Source: Botryobacter ruber (GTDB lineage Bacteria > Bacteroidota > Bacteroidia > Cytophagales > Hymenobacteraceae). Taken from it: DNA of 64,000 nucleotides. The translations under genes were made by a program, and so were the position numbers. Below the pieces are notes generated by a model. That model saw only the letters and a program-made list of their open reading frames with translations. It had not been told where the DNA came from and searched no databases. Numbering within the stretch: position 1 is the first letter of the stretch; each line of letters starts with the position of its first letter. Of this stretch, positions 1 through 9,078 are shown piece by piece. The stretch is from contig NZ_QCZK02000031.1 of NCBI RefSeq assembly GCF_003347595.2, positions 1-64,000 on the forward strand, given 5' to 3'.

Positions 1-21
1 TGGGTTGCTGCGCAGCAGCAT

Positions 22-50
22 AAAAAAGTAGCCCCGGCTAGCGGGGCTAC
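22..50 (-). terminator. Hairpin terminator reading leftwards
   Basis: A perfect 9-bp stem (GTAGCCCCG at 28-36, CGGGGCTAC at 42-50, loop of 5) is followed on the minus strand by six Ts (22-27). No gene that it would serve is seen between here and the end of the RNase D gene at 407, so it may end the RNase D transcript or a short RNA that starts near 100, where a TATCTTTG box lies on the minus strand at 102-109. Confidence 0.5.
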
Positions 51-322
51 ACAAGATGAACATCCGTGACCTTTCGGCTGGGAGCTCTCTTTTGGGTAAG
101 ACAAAGATAACAAAATTATCCTATAAAAAAACTTGACTTTTAAGACAGTACCTTGTGGGCAAACTCCAGTAAGGCCAGCTACAAGAGGTTATGGAATGGA
201 AGATACTTTTTACTAACTGGTAAAAGGGGAAAGTGAGTATGGGGAACTGTATGGAAGCGCTTTCTGCTATTGAAGTTACTCTGTGCGATTCCTTCAACCT
301 GCTTCTTAGCTGCTCAAAAAGT

Positions 323-353
323 CTGCTGCTCCTGCCTCCATTGCCTCTGCTGC
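323..353 (-). repeat. A element copy 1
   Basis: One copy of the dispersed ~30-bp A element, read on the minus strand. By eye it matches 17 of 20 bases of the core GAGGCTATGGTGGCAGGTGC. It lies about 55 bp beyond the stop codon of the RNase D gene. Nothing else gene-like is seen in 1-406 apart from the hairpin at 22-50. Confidence 0.7.
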
Positions 354-406
354 TGTTGGCAGCTACTACAAAAGTAGTAGCTGCGGAAGAATCAATTATT
401 TTAATC

Positions 407-1585
407 CTACTCCGTTTCTCTTGTAGCAGGTACCGGCAAAGCAATGTTTAGTTCTGCCGCAGTTTGCAGTAGGACTTCTGTTGCATACTGCTTTACGCAA
501 CGGAGTTTACCTGTCTGGCTGTATTCCGTAATAAGGCCTTGTGTAATAATAAGCCTGGTCGCAAATTCTCCGTACTTTTCAACTATCTTCTTCTGTACTT
601 GTGTTAAGGCCTCTTTGCGCGCTTCCGTTTCCGGTGTTTTTATAGGCCGGAAAAATTTATTCGCCACATACTCGTGGCTGATATGCTGCTCTTTGGCTTC
701 TTTCTTGGCGTTCGCCATGGTTATTACCAGCTCTTTTTCGTTAAATGGTTTTTTTAAGGCGGTGTGAATCCCCCTGCTGTGGTTTATCCATTCGCGGACA
801 TCGGTGTTGGGGTTGTTGGCAAGTTCGACTAATGCCTCGTTAGAAATTACATAGGGAGCAGGTTTGTTAAGTTTCTTCCCCATTTTTTCCCTGAAAGCAA
901 AAAGTTCTTTCAGGATAAACTGCTGGTAAATGTTAAGCTTATAGGCGTTGCGTAGCTTCAGGTGAGGATTAACCGGTTCCGCATACGTCAGCTGCTCCAG
1001 CAAAAAGTTTTCTTCCTCCAGCCAGTCTAAACGCTCCAGTTCCTTTACCTGCTCCACCAGCCGGTCTTTTACCCGGTGCAGGTAAATGATATCAATGGCA
1101 GCATATATGATCTGATCTTCAGTGAGCGGTCTTTTATTCCAGTTGCTGGATTGCTGGCTTTTGTCTATTTCTTTATCAAATTCTGTTTTTAAGACAGTAG
1201 CAAGAGAAGAACGCTCGAAATTTAAAATTTTTGCGGCTACATCCGTATCCATCACGCCCTTTATCTTACAACCTAACTTGTTTAACAGCAAGATATCGTT
1301 GTTGGCATGGTGTATAATTTTGGTAATGTCGGGAGCTTCCAGCAGCTGAAACAGGGGCTTTAAGTCTTTTACCATGAACGGATCTATGATGAAGCATTTT
1401 CCTTTTCCGTCTGTTATCTGAATCAGGCACAGGTTAAAGCCATAGGTAAAGCGGTTCTGGTCGAACTCCAGGTCTAGTGCCAGAACAGAACTGGACCAAA
1501 GCTCTTCTAAAGCTTCCTTCAGCTCTTCATCCGTCTCTACCAGCCATATAGCTACACCGTCGTATGTCAGGGGTGGTTTTCTCAT
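407..1585 (-). CDS. rnd: Ribonuclease D-like 3'-5' exonuclease
   Basis: 392 aa. Exonuclease of the DEDD superfamily that trims the 3' ends of tRNA precursors and other structured RNAs. The DEDD nuclease domain fills about residues 15-190: motif I is ALDLEFD (D38, E40), motif II is HHANNDI, and motif III is YAAIDIIYL with the tyrosine typical of the DEDDy subgroup. A helical region compatible with an HRDC domain follows at about 215-290. Length fits the family. The start ATG at 1585 gives MRKPPLTYDG and has a plain leader. It is the last minus-strand gene before the window edge and is separated from the lipoprotein gene upstream by a terminator at 1673-1712, so it should have its own promoter. 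The enzyme type is clear; its RNA targets are not. Confidence 0.9.
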   Translation of the reverse strand: MRKPPLTYDGVAIWLVETDEELKEALEELWSSSVLALDLEFDQNRFTYGFNLCLIQITDGKGKCFIIDPFMVKDLKPLFQLLEAPDITKIIHHANNDILLLNKLGCKIKGVMDTDVAAKILNFERSSLATVLKTEFDKEIDKSQQSSNWNKRPLTEDQIIYAAIDIIYLHRVKDRLVEQVKELERLDWLEEENFLLEQLTYAEPVNPHLKLRNAYKLNIYQQFILKELFAFREKMGKKLNKPAPYVISNEALVELANNPNTDVREWINHSRGIHTALKKPFNEKELVITMANAKKEAKEQHISHEYVANKFFRPIKTPETEARKEALTQVQKKIVEKYGEFATRLIITQGLITEYSQTGKLRCVKQYATEVLLQTAAELNIALPVPATRETE

Positions 1586-1672
1586 TCCCTAATTTAAAAA
1601 CTTATCTGCTAAACCCATCAATCTGTTATTTTTTATTGCTGATTCAATAAAAATATGTAGGTAGTATCAACT

Positions 1673-1712
1673 AAAAAGGGTCTCCGTCAATAATCGAACG
1701 GAGACCCTTTTT
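1673..1712 (-). terminator. Strong terminator after small lipoprotein gene
   Basis: A perfect 15-bp stem (AAAAAGGGTCTCCGT at 1673-1687 and its complement at 1698-1712, loop of 10) carries an A run on one side and a T run on the other, so it can work in both directions. It sits 18 bp past the stop of the minus-strand lipoprotein gene that ends at 1731. Confidence 0.85.
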
Positions 1713-1730
1713 ATAAATTTATTATTTTAT

Positions 1731-1961
1731 CTATCTAGGAGGTTGCTCTTCTTTTATTTCGTCGGCAACACCATCGGTTACAGTGGTATCCTCAACTACA
1801 ATAGTAGTGTCAGCATCCAGATCTGTTTCCATATCCATATCTGTGTCTACTTCTGTTTCTACTGTTTCTGTAGTATCGGTAGCTGTATCGCTGTCGTTAC
1901 CGCAAGCAGTAAAAGCTAGTAAAGCAAAGGCAGCAAACGCTAATTTTATGTTCTTTTTCAT
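1731..1961 (-). CDS. Small acidic lipoprotein
   Basis: 76 aa. The N-terminus MKKNIKLAFAAFALLAF is a signal sequence ending in the lipobox FTAC, so the mature protein should start at Cys20 and be lipid-anchored. The rest is low-complexity and very acidic: runs of Asp, Glu and Thr with pieces such as DTDMDMETDLDADTT. No known domain is seen and no function is proposed. It stands alone, with a strong terminator directly after it. Another short low-complexity lipoprotein, rich in Thr and Gly, lies at 20544-20906. The lipobox and terminator make a real gene likely. Confidence 0.75.
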   Translation of the reverse strand: MKKNIKLAFAAFALLAFTACGNDSDTATDTTETVETEVDTDMDMETDLDADTTIVVEDTTVTDGVADEIKEEQPPR

Positions 1962-2231
1962 AGCAATTTCATTTGTTGAAATTATTGTAATTTGTACTTC
2001 CTTATACGCTATGGCTGCAGAAGGTTACTTAAAACCATTGTTTCTTTTCGCTATTATCTGGTAAAAGGCCTTATTTTTAGTGTGAATCACTGTATCTGCA
2101 GGGTTAACGTTTAATATTGGATTGGGTGGCTTGTGCTGATATTGCCATGTGAATATAAATTATCAGAGATTCTACTGGTATGTTAGGCTGAGACAGCGAC
2201 TTTGGTATTCCGCTAGCGAGTTAGTCCGGGT

Positions 2232-3971
2232 TTACTGGTGCGCGTGTTCTGTTGTCGTTAGCATCGAGTCGCGGCGCGCTTTAAACGCTGAGGTAGGTTT
2301 CCACTCCGGGTACTGTTGTCCGTTCGCGATGCGGTAACCAACCATGAACAACAAACGGAGATCTTCTACAGCTCCTTCCAGGTTCCAGCTTTCTTTCACC
2401 TGGTCACTTACTTTGTGATAATCTTTGGCGATATATTCATCCTGGATCTTCTTGACATAATCATCAGGCCGGTTACGGGCTTTTACTCCCGACTTCATAT
2501 ACAGAGCAGGCACGCCCTGTTTTGCAAATTCAAAATGATCAGAACGGTAATAGTACCCTTTTTCCGGTGTGGGCTCCGGCACAATGCGCCTGTCCTGTTT
2601 TTGTGCCTCTTCGGCCAGTATATCTTCTACCGTGGAGTTGCCATAGCCAATCACTACTACATCTTCGGTAGGACCATAAGTATTCAAGCCATCCATATTA
2701 ATGTTTGCCAGCGTTTTGTTGAGCGGGTACAGCGGATTGGAAGCATAGTATTTCGCACCTAAAAGCCCTTGTTCCTCAGCTGTTACTGCTAAAAATAGAA
2801 CAGACCGTTTTGGCTTTTCAGGAAGTTGTGTAAAGGCTTCTGCCAGTTCCAGCAATCCTGCAGTGCCGCTGGCGTTGTCGAGGGCGCCGTTATAGATCTG
2901 GTCATCGGTCAGCGTTGTGTCTTTACCCAGATGGTCCCAGTGCGCGGTGTATATAATGTACTCTTCCTTCAGTTCCGGGTCAGCACCTTCCAGTTTAGCA
3001 ACTACGTTTCTGGAATCAATTTCACGCAGCTCATTTTTTATTGTGAAGTTTGCTTTGGCATTGAGCGGCACTGGCATAAAATCTTTTCGTAGTGCGCTGG
3101 CCTTTAGTGCTGCAAAGCTTTTGCCGTCGGCATTAAAAAGCTGCTTTGCTTTTTCGGTAGTTATCCAGGCCTCTATGGCTGCCCGGTGCATGTTTTTATT
3201 CGATGTGCTGGTGTCGAAGTTTTCACGGTTCCAGCTTCCGGAAAGTACTTCGTAAGGATAACCGGCCGGCTCAGTTTCGTGTATGATAATAGCTGCTGCG
3301 GCGCCTTTTTCGGCGGCAATCTCATATTTGTAGGTCCAGCGACCGTAGTACGTCATCGCTTTGCCGCCAAACATGGTCGTATCTAACTTACCGGGAGCGG
3401 CAGGGCTCGGAATAGGCGGGTCATTGATGAGCATAACAATGGTTTTGCCTTTCACATCTACATTTTTGTAATCATCCCAGCCGTATTCAGGGGCAACAAT
3501 GCCATAGCCTACAAAAACAATGTCAGAATTTTTTACTTCAACGGAAGGAGCAAAACGTCGCGACACGGCTACATAATCATCAGGAGACTGAAGTTTTATT
3601 TTTTTGCCTCCGGCTGTAAAGGAAGCTTCCGTTCTGGCTGTAAAACCCATCATAGGAACTTGCTGGATATAGGTGCCATCCGGGTTGCCGGGCTTCAGCC
3701 CGAGTTTCTTAAACTGGCGTGTCAGGTAATTAACAGCAGAATCTTCGCCGGCTGTACCAGGACCACGACCCTCAAAAGCATCGGAAGCCAATACTTTTGT
3801 ATGCATGAGCACATCGCTGGTGGTTATGCTTTCCAGCGCAGGTTCTACGTTGGTGCTGTCGTTTACGGCGGTTTTATCCTTGTCTTCGGTCTCCGCCACC
3901 TGCCGGGAGCTTTCGCTGCAGCTAAAGGTTAACAGTGCTGGTAACGCCAGAAGCCAAAAAAAATTTTTCAT
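2232..3971 (-). CDS. M28 family zinc aminopeptidase, lipoprotein
   Basis: 579 aa. Exported metallopeptidase of family M28. The signal peptide [18 protein letters not shown] ends in a lipobox (TFSC), so it is probably anchored in the envelope. A PA-type insert domain (about residues 140-280) precedes the catalytic domain at about 340-560. The two-zinc site is visible as [29 protein letters not shown] and SDHFEF. The start is set at the ATG at 3971; a TTG three codons upstream would only add residues before the signal peptide. It probably trims amino acids from peptides outside the inner membrane. It is transcribed away from sucA, which starts 457 bp away. Substrate range cannot be read from the sequence. 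Confidence 0.9.
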   Translation of the reverse strand: MKNFFWLLALPALLTFSCSESSRQVAETEDKDKTAVNDSTNVEPALESITTSDVLMHTKVLASDAFEGRGPGTAGEDSAVNYLTRQFKKLGLKPGNPDGTYIQQVPMMGFTARTEASFTAGGKKIKLQSPDDYVAVSRRFAPSVEVKNSDIVFVGYGIVAPEYGWDDYKNVDVKGKTIVMLINDPPIPSPAAPGKLDTTMFGGKAMTYYGRWTYKYEIAAEKGAAAAIIIHETEPAGYPYEVLSGSWNRENFDTSTSNKNMHRAAIEAWITTEKAKQLFNADGKSFAALKASALRKDFMPVPLNAKANFTIKNELREIDSRNVVAKLEGADPELKEEYIIYTAHWDHLGKDTTLTDDQIYNGALDNASGTAGLLELAEAFTQLPEKPKRSVLFLAVTAEEQGLLGAKYYASNPLYPLNKTLANINMDGLNTYGPTEDVVVIGYGNSTVEDILAEEAQKQDRRIVPEPTPEKGYYYRSDHFEFAKQGVPALYMKSGVKARNRPDDYVKKIQDEYIAKDYHKVSDQVKESWNLEGAVEDLRLLFMVGYRIANGQQYPEWKPTSAFKARRDSMLTTTEHAHQ

Positions 3972-4039
3972 ATGGATCAAGTTAGGTTAATATAACCCAC
4001 TTATACTGGCAACAGTTGATAATGTTAAGCTACTTTATT

Positions 4040-4071
4040 CTGCAGCAGTTGCCACCATAGCCACTGCTGCA
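4040..4071 (-). repeat. A element copy 2
   Basis: Minus-strand copy of the dispersed A element, 17 of 20 core bases by eye. It has CTGCAG/TGCAG ends, so it is flanked by short inverted bases. It lies about 70 bp upstream of the M28 peptidase start. Confidence 0.75.
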
Positions 4072-4392
4072 TTCTGATTAACGGCTGCAGGTAAGGATGA
4101 ACAGAAACGGGGTGTTTAGGAGCTTGTAAACGGCTATAGGAAAACAACAATTCTTCTGTTTCAGGTAGTTTGGCTACTATTAATTACCCATTTATTTGCT
4201 TCGATATTATTACAGATTACCCTATATTTACGAACATTCGTTTCTGTTTTACAGTTAGCTATAAAATTAACAGAAAAATAAACTACCTGCTTCGGGCCGG
4301 AACTATGACAAAAACAGCCGGTTTTAAATAAAAATATTGCCCTTGTATTTGTGTATGCGAATATAAGCATTTATTTTATTTAGAATAACTTC

Positions 4393-4400
4393 TATCTTTG
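4393..4400 (+). promoter_or_regulatory. Probable sucA promoter -7 box
   Basis: TATCTTTG fits the Bacteroidota -7 box TAnnTTTG and lies 28 bp before the sucA start codon. The expected -33 position around 4370 reads TTTA, not TTTG, so the -33 part is weak. Confidence 0.5.
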
Positions 4401-4428
4401 CTGTGCTAATAAGCAGTAGTAAAAACAT

Positions 4429-7185
4429 ATGGATAAATATACTTACATCGCAAATGCGCACGGAGCCTACATAGATGAGCTCTACAAGGCGTATCAGCAG
4501 GATCCAGAGTCGGTAGATTTCGGATGGCGCAAGTTTTTTGAAGGCTATGAGTTTTCTTCCGCTTACGGAGAAAACGGACATGTTGCTGAAGCAGCAGCTC
4601 CTGCTACTGCTAAAACAGCAAAGGTTGTTGAGGGTGAGTCAGAGAAAGAGGTTGCTGTACGTAACCTGATCTATGCTTATCGCACCCGTGGGCACTTACG
4701 CTCCAAAACTAATCCGGTGCGCGAGCGAAAAGATCGCAAAGCCCTGTTGGACCTGGAAGATTTCGGGCTGACCGAAGCTGACTTGGATACGGTATTCCAG
4801 GTAGGAGAGGTGATCGGCATCGGGCCAGCATCGCTTCGCGACATTGTGGCAGCGCTTAAGAAAATATACGAGTGCAGCATCGGCTATGAATACATGTATA
4901 TTCGTAACCCTGAGATCCAGAAGTGGTTACAGCAGAAAATAGAAAAAGAGTCTTTAAGCTTTAATCCGGGTATTGAATATAAAAAACGCATCCTTTCCAA
5001 GCTGAACGAAGCGGTGGTGTTCGAGAACTTCCTGCACACGAAGTTCCTGGGCCAGAAACGCTTCTCGCTTGAGGGTGGCGAAACAACTATCCCGGCCCTG
5101 GATGCGATTATCGATAAAGCATCTGAACTAGGAGCCAGAGAGGTCGTGATTGGGATGGCCCACCGTGGCCGCTTAAACGTGCTTGCCAACATCATGGGCA
5201 AAACGTACGAGCAGATCTTCTCGGAATTTGAAGGAACAGCTGTTCCGGATCTTACCTACGGCGACGGCGACGTAAAATACCACATGGGCTTCTCTTCGGA
5301 AGTTGAGACGCCATCCGGACGGGTAGTTAACCTGAAGCTGGCGCCAAACCCATCGCACCTGGAGGCTGTTAACCCGGTGGTAGAAGGCTTTGTACGTGCC
5401 AAAATAGACTGCATGTATGAAAAAGATCCCCGCCAGATCGTGCCTATCCTCATCCACGGCGATGCTGCTGTGGCAGGTCAGGGTATCGTATACGAGGTTA
5501 CACAAATGTCGAAACTGGCTGGTTACCATACCGGCGGTACCATTCACTTTGTGATCAATAACCAGATTGGTTTCACTACCGATTTCGTAGATGCCCGCTC
5601 CTCTATTTACTGTACTGATGTTGCCAAAATGATTGACGCGCCTGTTATTCACGTGAACGGCGACGATCCGGAGGCAGTGGTATTTGCCGTGCGTATGGCA
5701 ACAGAATACCGCCAGAAATACGGGGGCGATGTATTTATTGATATGGTGTGCTACCGCCGCCATGGCCACAACGAGGCCGACGAGCCGAAGTTTACGCAGC
5801 CGCACCTCTACAACCTGATTTCCAAGCACCCTAACCCGCGCGAGGTATATAACAAAGAACTGATCAGCCATGGCGAGATCGACGCTGAACTGGCGCGAAA
5901 CATGGATGCCGAATTCAGGCAGATGCTGCAGGACCGCCTCGACATGGTAAAGCAAAAGCCGCTTCCGTACAACTATCAGACTATGGAAAAAGAATGGCAG
6001 ACGCTGCGCCGTTCTACGCCGGAAGACTTTAACCAGTCGCCTGAAACCGGAATTTCCGAAGAGGTGATCGAAAAAGTAGGAAAGGCACTGACTACCGTTC
6101 CGCAGGGCTTTAAGCCGCTGAAGCAGATAGAGAAACTGCTTAAAGAGCGTAAGGACATGTTCTTCGAAACCCGTGAGCTTAACTGGGCTGCTGCCGAATT
6201 GCTGGCCTATGGCTCCATCCTTGCCGAAGGTAAAGTGGTTCGTTTGAGCGGTCAGGATGTGCAGCGCGGTACGTTCTCGCATCGTCATGCTGTTATCCGC
6301 GATGCGAATAGCAATACGCCATATTCAAGCCTGAACTACATCCAGGACGAACAGCGCAAGCTGGAAATCTACAACTCGCTGCTTTCTGAATATGGGGTAC
6401 TGGGTTTTGAGTTTGGTTATGCCATGGCGAACCCTAGCGCACTGGTTATCTGGGAAGCGCAGTTCGGTGATTTTGGCAACGGTGCACAGGTAATGATCGA
6501 CCAGTTTATTGCGGCTACTGAGTCTAAGTGGCAGCGTATGAACGGTGTGGTGATGCTGTTGCCGCACGGCTACGAAGGCCAGGGACCGGAGCACTCCAAT
6601 GCCCGTCCGGAGCGCTTCCTGCAGCTGGCAGCCGAGAACAACATGTTTGTAACGTATATCACCACTCCTGCCAACTTCTTCCACTTCCTGCGTCGTCAGC
6701 TGGCATTGCCGTTCCGCAAGCCTGCTGTGAACATGGCTCCAAAATCGTTGCTGCGCCATCCGTTGATGGTGTCTCCGATCGAAGAGTTTACGCAGGGCGG
6801 CTTCAGAGAAGTGATTGGCGATTCCATTGCAGCGCCTAAAACAGTGAAGAAGGTGTTACTGTGCTCCGGCAAAGTATACTTCGATCTGCTGGAAGAGCAG
6901 CAGAAGAACAAACGCACAGATGTAGCCATTATCCGCCTGGAGCAGCTGGCGCCATTCCCGAAAGTGCAGCTGGAGGCAGAGCTGCAGAAATATCCGAAAG
7001 CTAAAATTTACTGGGTACAGGAAGAGCCGGAAAACATGGGCGGCTGGACCTATATCCTGCGTGTGATGCGTAACAAAGTGGAAGATGTGATTGCACGTAA
7101 GCCAAGTGCATCGCCTGCCACCGGTTACATGAAAGTACACGTAAAAGAGCAGCAGGATATCGTAAACCGTGCATTCGAAATTTAA
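4429..7185 (+). CDS. sucA: 2-oxoglutarate dehydrogenase E1 component
   Basis: 918 aa. Thiamine diphosphate enzyme that decarboxylates 2-oxoglutarate and passes the succinyl group to the lipoyl arm of E2 (SucB). The N-terminal segment (residues 1-45) has the DELYKAYQQDPESVDFGWRKFF-type docking motif of this family, split here for length. The ThDP domain carries AHRGRLNVLANIMGK and GDAAVAGQG, then RRHGHNEADEP. The C-terminal transketolase-like part has PHGYEGQGPEHSNARPERFLQL. Length is normal, and there is no fused acyltransferase domain of the mycobacterial Kgd kind. sucB starts 102 bp downstream after a stem-loop, so the two genes are linked but can be separately controlled. Confidence 0.97.
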   Translation: MDKYTYIANAHGAYIDELYKAYQQDPESVDFGWRKFFEGYEFSSAYGENGHVAEAAAPATAKTAKVVEGESEKEVAVRNLIYAYRTRGHLRSKTNPVRERKDRKALLDLEDFGLTEADLDTVFQVGEVIGIGPASLRDIVAALKKIYECSIGYEYMYIRNPEIQKWLQQKIEKESLSFNPGIEYKKRILSKLNEAVVFENFLHTKFLGQKRFSLEGGETTIPALDAIIDKASELGAREVVIGMAHRGRLNVLANIMGKTYEQIFSEFEGTAVPDLTYGDGDVKYHMGFSSEVETPSGRVVNLKLAPNPSHLEAVNPVVEGFVRAKIDCMYEKDPRQIVPILIHGDAAVAGQGIVYEVTQMSKLAGYHTGGTIHFVINNQIGFTTDFVDARSSIYCTDVAKMIDAPVIHVNGDDPEAVVFAVRMATEYRQKYGGDVFIDMVCYRRHGHNEADEPKFTQPHLYNLISKHPNPREVYNKELISHGEIDAELARNMDAEFRQMLQDRLDMVKQKPLPYNYQTMEKEWQTLRRSTPEDFNQSPETGISEEVIEKVGKALTTVPQGFKPLKQIEKLLKERKDMFFETRELNWAAAELLAYGSILAEGKVVRLSGQDVQRGTFSHRHAVIRDANSNTPYSSLNYIQDEQRKLEIYNSLLSEYGVLGFEFGYAMANPSALVIWEAQFGDFGNGAQVMIDQFIAATESKWQRMNGVVMLLPHGYEGQGPEHSNARPERFLQLAAENNMFVTYITTPANFFHFLRRQLALPFRKPAVNMAPKSLLRHPLMVSPIEEFTQGGFREVIGDSIAAPKTVKKVLLCSGKVYFDLLEEQQKNKRTDVAIIRLEQLAPFPKVQLEAELQKYPKAKIYWVQEEPENMGGWTYILRVMRNKVEDVIARKPSASPATGYMKVHVKEQQDIVNRAFEI

Positions 7186-7189
7186 GTAA

Positions 7190-7255
7190 AAGTCTGGTTA
7201 ATGGATGGCGGTACATTTGTGTGCCTTTGCAGCCCATTAGCCAGACTTATTTTTG
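7190..7255 (+). terminator. Stem-loop between sucA and sucB
   Basis: A 15-bp stem (AAGTCTGGTTAATGG at 7190-7204, CCATTAGCCAGACTT at 7234-7248, one G-U pair) closes a 29-base loop and is followed by ATTTTTG. It looks like a partial terminator or mRNA-processing stem after sucA. Its 3' edge is also the sucB promoter box. Confidence 0.6.
7226..7255 (+). promoter_or_regulatory. Candidate sucB promoter
   Basis: TTTG at 7226-7229, an 18-bp spacer, and TATTTTTG at 7248-7255 fit the Bacteroidota TTTG / TAnnTTTG pair. It lies 32 bp before the sucB ATG and overlaps the 3' half of the stem-loop after sucA. Confidence 0.45.
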
Positions 7256-7287
7256 ATAAAAATTCGTCATTCATAAGTTAAAAAAAT

Positions 7288-8835
7288 ATGAGTTTAGAAG
7301 TTAAAGTGCCTGCAGTAGGCGAATCTATAACCGAGGTAACGATAGCCCAGTGGCTAAAGAAAGACGGTGACCGGGTAGAGATGGATGAGGTAATTTGTGA
7401 GCTGGAATCTGATAAAGCAACATTCGAATTGCCCGCCGAAGCAGCAGGCATTTTACGGATAGTGGCACAGGAAGGCGATACCATCGAGATTGGTACAGTA
7501 ATCTGCCGTATCGAAGAGAATGGCGCTGCTTCGGCAGGCGATTCTGCTCCTGCTGCAGCTGCTCAACCTGCTGCTCAGGCAGCTGGTGCTCCCGCCGCGC
7601 AAGGTGGTGGCGAAACAATCGAAATGAAAGTGCCTACGGTAGGTGAGTCTATCACCGAGGTAACTGTTGCCAACTGGCTGAAAAACGACGGCGACCATGT
7701 AGAAATGGATGAAGTGCTGTGCGAACTGGAGTCTGATAAAGCAACATTCGAATTACCAGCCGAGGCTTCCGGTACGCTGCGTATCGTGGCCCAGGAAGGC
7801 GATGTGCTGGAGATTGGTGCCCTGATCTGCCGTATTGAGGCAGGTGCTGGTGCTGCTAAACCAGCTGCCCAGCCTGCTGCGCCTGCAGCACAACAGGCCG
7901 CTCAGCCGGCAGCTGCCGCTGGCGGAAGCCAGACATATGCTTCCGGTACACCTTCGCCTGCAGCCGGTAAAATTCTGGCGGAGAAAGGCGTTAACGCTGC
8001 CGACGTACAAGGTACTGGCCGCGATGGCCGTATCACCAAAGAAGATGCGCTTGGTGCCCAGAAAGCTGCTGCTAAACCAGCCGCTGCGCCTGCCGCAAAA
8101 CAGGAAACTGCTGCAGCTCCTGCCGCATCTGGCGACCGCAACCAGCGCCGCGAGAAAATGAGCAGCCTGCGCAAAACAGTTGCCCGCCGCCTGGTGCAGG
8201 TGAAAAACGAAACGGCAATGCTTACTACCTTCAACGAGGTAGACATGAAGCCGATCATGGACATCCGTGCCAAGTACAAAGACAAGTTTAAGGAAAAGCA
8301 TGAGGTTGGTTTAGGCTTCATGTCGTTCTTCACCAAAGCGTGTACCATGGCGCTGCAGGAGTGGCCTGCGGTTAACGCTATGATCGATGGCAACGATATC
8401 GTGTTCAACGACTACTGCGATGTGTCTATCGCTGTTTCTTCGCCTAAAGGACTGGTAGTGCCGGTTATCCGCAATGCCGAGCAGCTAAGCTTAGACGGAA
8501 TCGAGAAAGAAGTAGTGCGTTTAGCCAAGCGAGCCCGCGACGGGAAACTCGGCATCGAAGAAATGACAGGCGGTACCTTTACCATCACCAACGGTGGTAT
8601 CTTCGGTTCCATGATGTCAACGCCAATCATCAACGCGCCACAGTCTGCCATTCTGGGTATGCACAACATCGTGCAGCGTCCGGTAGCCATCAATGGTCAG
8701 GTAGAAATACGCCCGATGATGTACCTGGCCCTGTCCTACGACCACCGCATCATCGACGGCCGCGAATCCGTAAGCTTCCTGGTGCGCGTAAAAGAGCTGC
8801 TGGAAGATCCGATGAGATTGCTATTAGGAGTATAA
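7288..8835 (+). CDS. sucB: 2-oxoglutarate dehydrogenase E2 (succinyltransferase), two lipoyl domains
   Basis: 515 aa. Core of the 2-oxoglutarate dehydrogenase complex; it moves succinyl from E1 to CoA. Two lipoyl domains lie in tandem (about residues 2-77 and 110-185), each with the [14 protein letters not shown] loop; the lipoylated lysines are K43 and K151. Ala/Pro-rich linkers separate them from a peripheral subunit-binding domain (about 225-265, ILAEKG...[14 protein letters not shown]) and the catalytic domain (about 290-515). The catalytic motif is [11 protein letters not shown] with H486 and D490. The two lipoyl loops share a 23-base identical DNA stretch, suggesting recent duplication or gene conversion. 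Many bacterial SucB proteins have a single lipoyl domain. Flanking sucA and lpdA support the assignment over a pyruvate or branched-chain E2. Confidence 0.93.
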   Translation: MSLEVKVPAVGESITEVTIAQWLKKDGDRVEMDEVICELESDKATFELPAEAAGILRIVAQEGDTIEIGTVICRIEENGAASAGDSAPAAAAQPAAQAAGAPAAQGGGETIEMKVPTVGESITEVTVANWLKNDGDHVEMDEVLCELESDKATFELPAEASGTLRIVAQEGDVLEIGALICRIEAGAGAAKPAAQPAAPAAQQAAQPAAAAGGSQTYASGTPSPAAGKILAEKGVNAADVQGTGRDGRITKEDALGAQKAAAKPAAAPAAKQETAAAPAASGDRNQRREKMSSLRKTVARRLVQVKNETAMLTTFNEVDMKPIMDIRAKYKDKFKEKHEVGLGFMSFFTKACTMALQEWPAVNAMIDGNDIVFNDYCDVSIAVSSPKGLVVPVIRNAEQLSLDGIEKEVVRLAKRARDGKLGIEEMTGGTFTITNGGIFGSMMSTPIINAPQSAILGMHNIVQRPVAINGQVEIRPMMYLALSYDHRIIDGRESVSFLVRVKELLEDPMRLLLGV

Positions 8836-8852
8836 TTTAGTAGAGAAGGTAG

Positions 8853-8889
8853 AGGAGGAGAGGCTGAGAAGTTTTCTCCTCCTTTATTT
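8853..8889 (+). terminator. Terminator after sucB
   Basis: Stem AGGAGGAGA (8853-8861) with TCTCCTCCT (8875-8883), loop of 13, followed by TTATTTT. It lies 18 bp beyond the sucB stop and sets lpdA apart as a separate transcript or a reduced one. Confidence 0.65.
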
Positions 8890-8919
8890 TAGCTTCAGGA
8901 TGAAATTAAAGTCTTATAT

Positions 8920-8998
8920 GTCATCTCGACCGCAGGGAGAGATCTGGGTGCAATTTGCTTTTGCAGTTCATCAGATCTCTCCCTGGGGTCGAGATGAC
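8920..8998. repeat. REP-like palindrome between sucB and lpdA
   Basis: Two 27-bp arms (8920-8946 and 8972-8998) are complementary except at one base and enclose a 25-base loop. The arms begin GTCATCTCGACC and end GGTCGAGATGAC. This GTCATCTCGACC...GGGAGAGATCT type of palindrome is known from memory as a common dispersed element in Cytophagales and Sphingobacteriales genomes. It ends 80 bp before lpdA and could stabilise or end the upstream transcript. Only this copy is in the window. Confidence 0.85.
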
Positions 8999-9078
8999 AA
9001 TAAATGATGCTATAAAGCGAAAGCTTCATCTTTAGAAAAATATTAAAAATAAGAGGCAACTCTTTAACAGAATAGAAA

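Larger units (their letters stand above)
3972..4428. other. Divergent intergenic region with one A element
   Basis: 457 bp between the divergent M28 peptidase and sucA genes. It holds an A element at 4040-4071 and the likely sucA -7 box at 4393-4400. The right half is AT-rich. The open frames here have no lipobox, domain or good start, and I do not call a gene. Confidence 0.6.

Noticed and set aside
2316..3932. Several plus-strand open frames opposite the M28 peptidase gene
   Set aside because: They are antisense shadows of a clear zinc peptidase gene with complete motifs.
4161..4370. 69-codon minus-strand frame between the M28 peptidase and sucA genes
   Set aside because: No signal, domain or ribosome site; AT-rich intergenic DNA with the sucA promoter on the other strand.
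5173..6288. 371-codon minus-strand frame opposite sucA
   Set aside because: Long only because of GC-rich codons in sucA; no domain on the minus strand.
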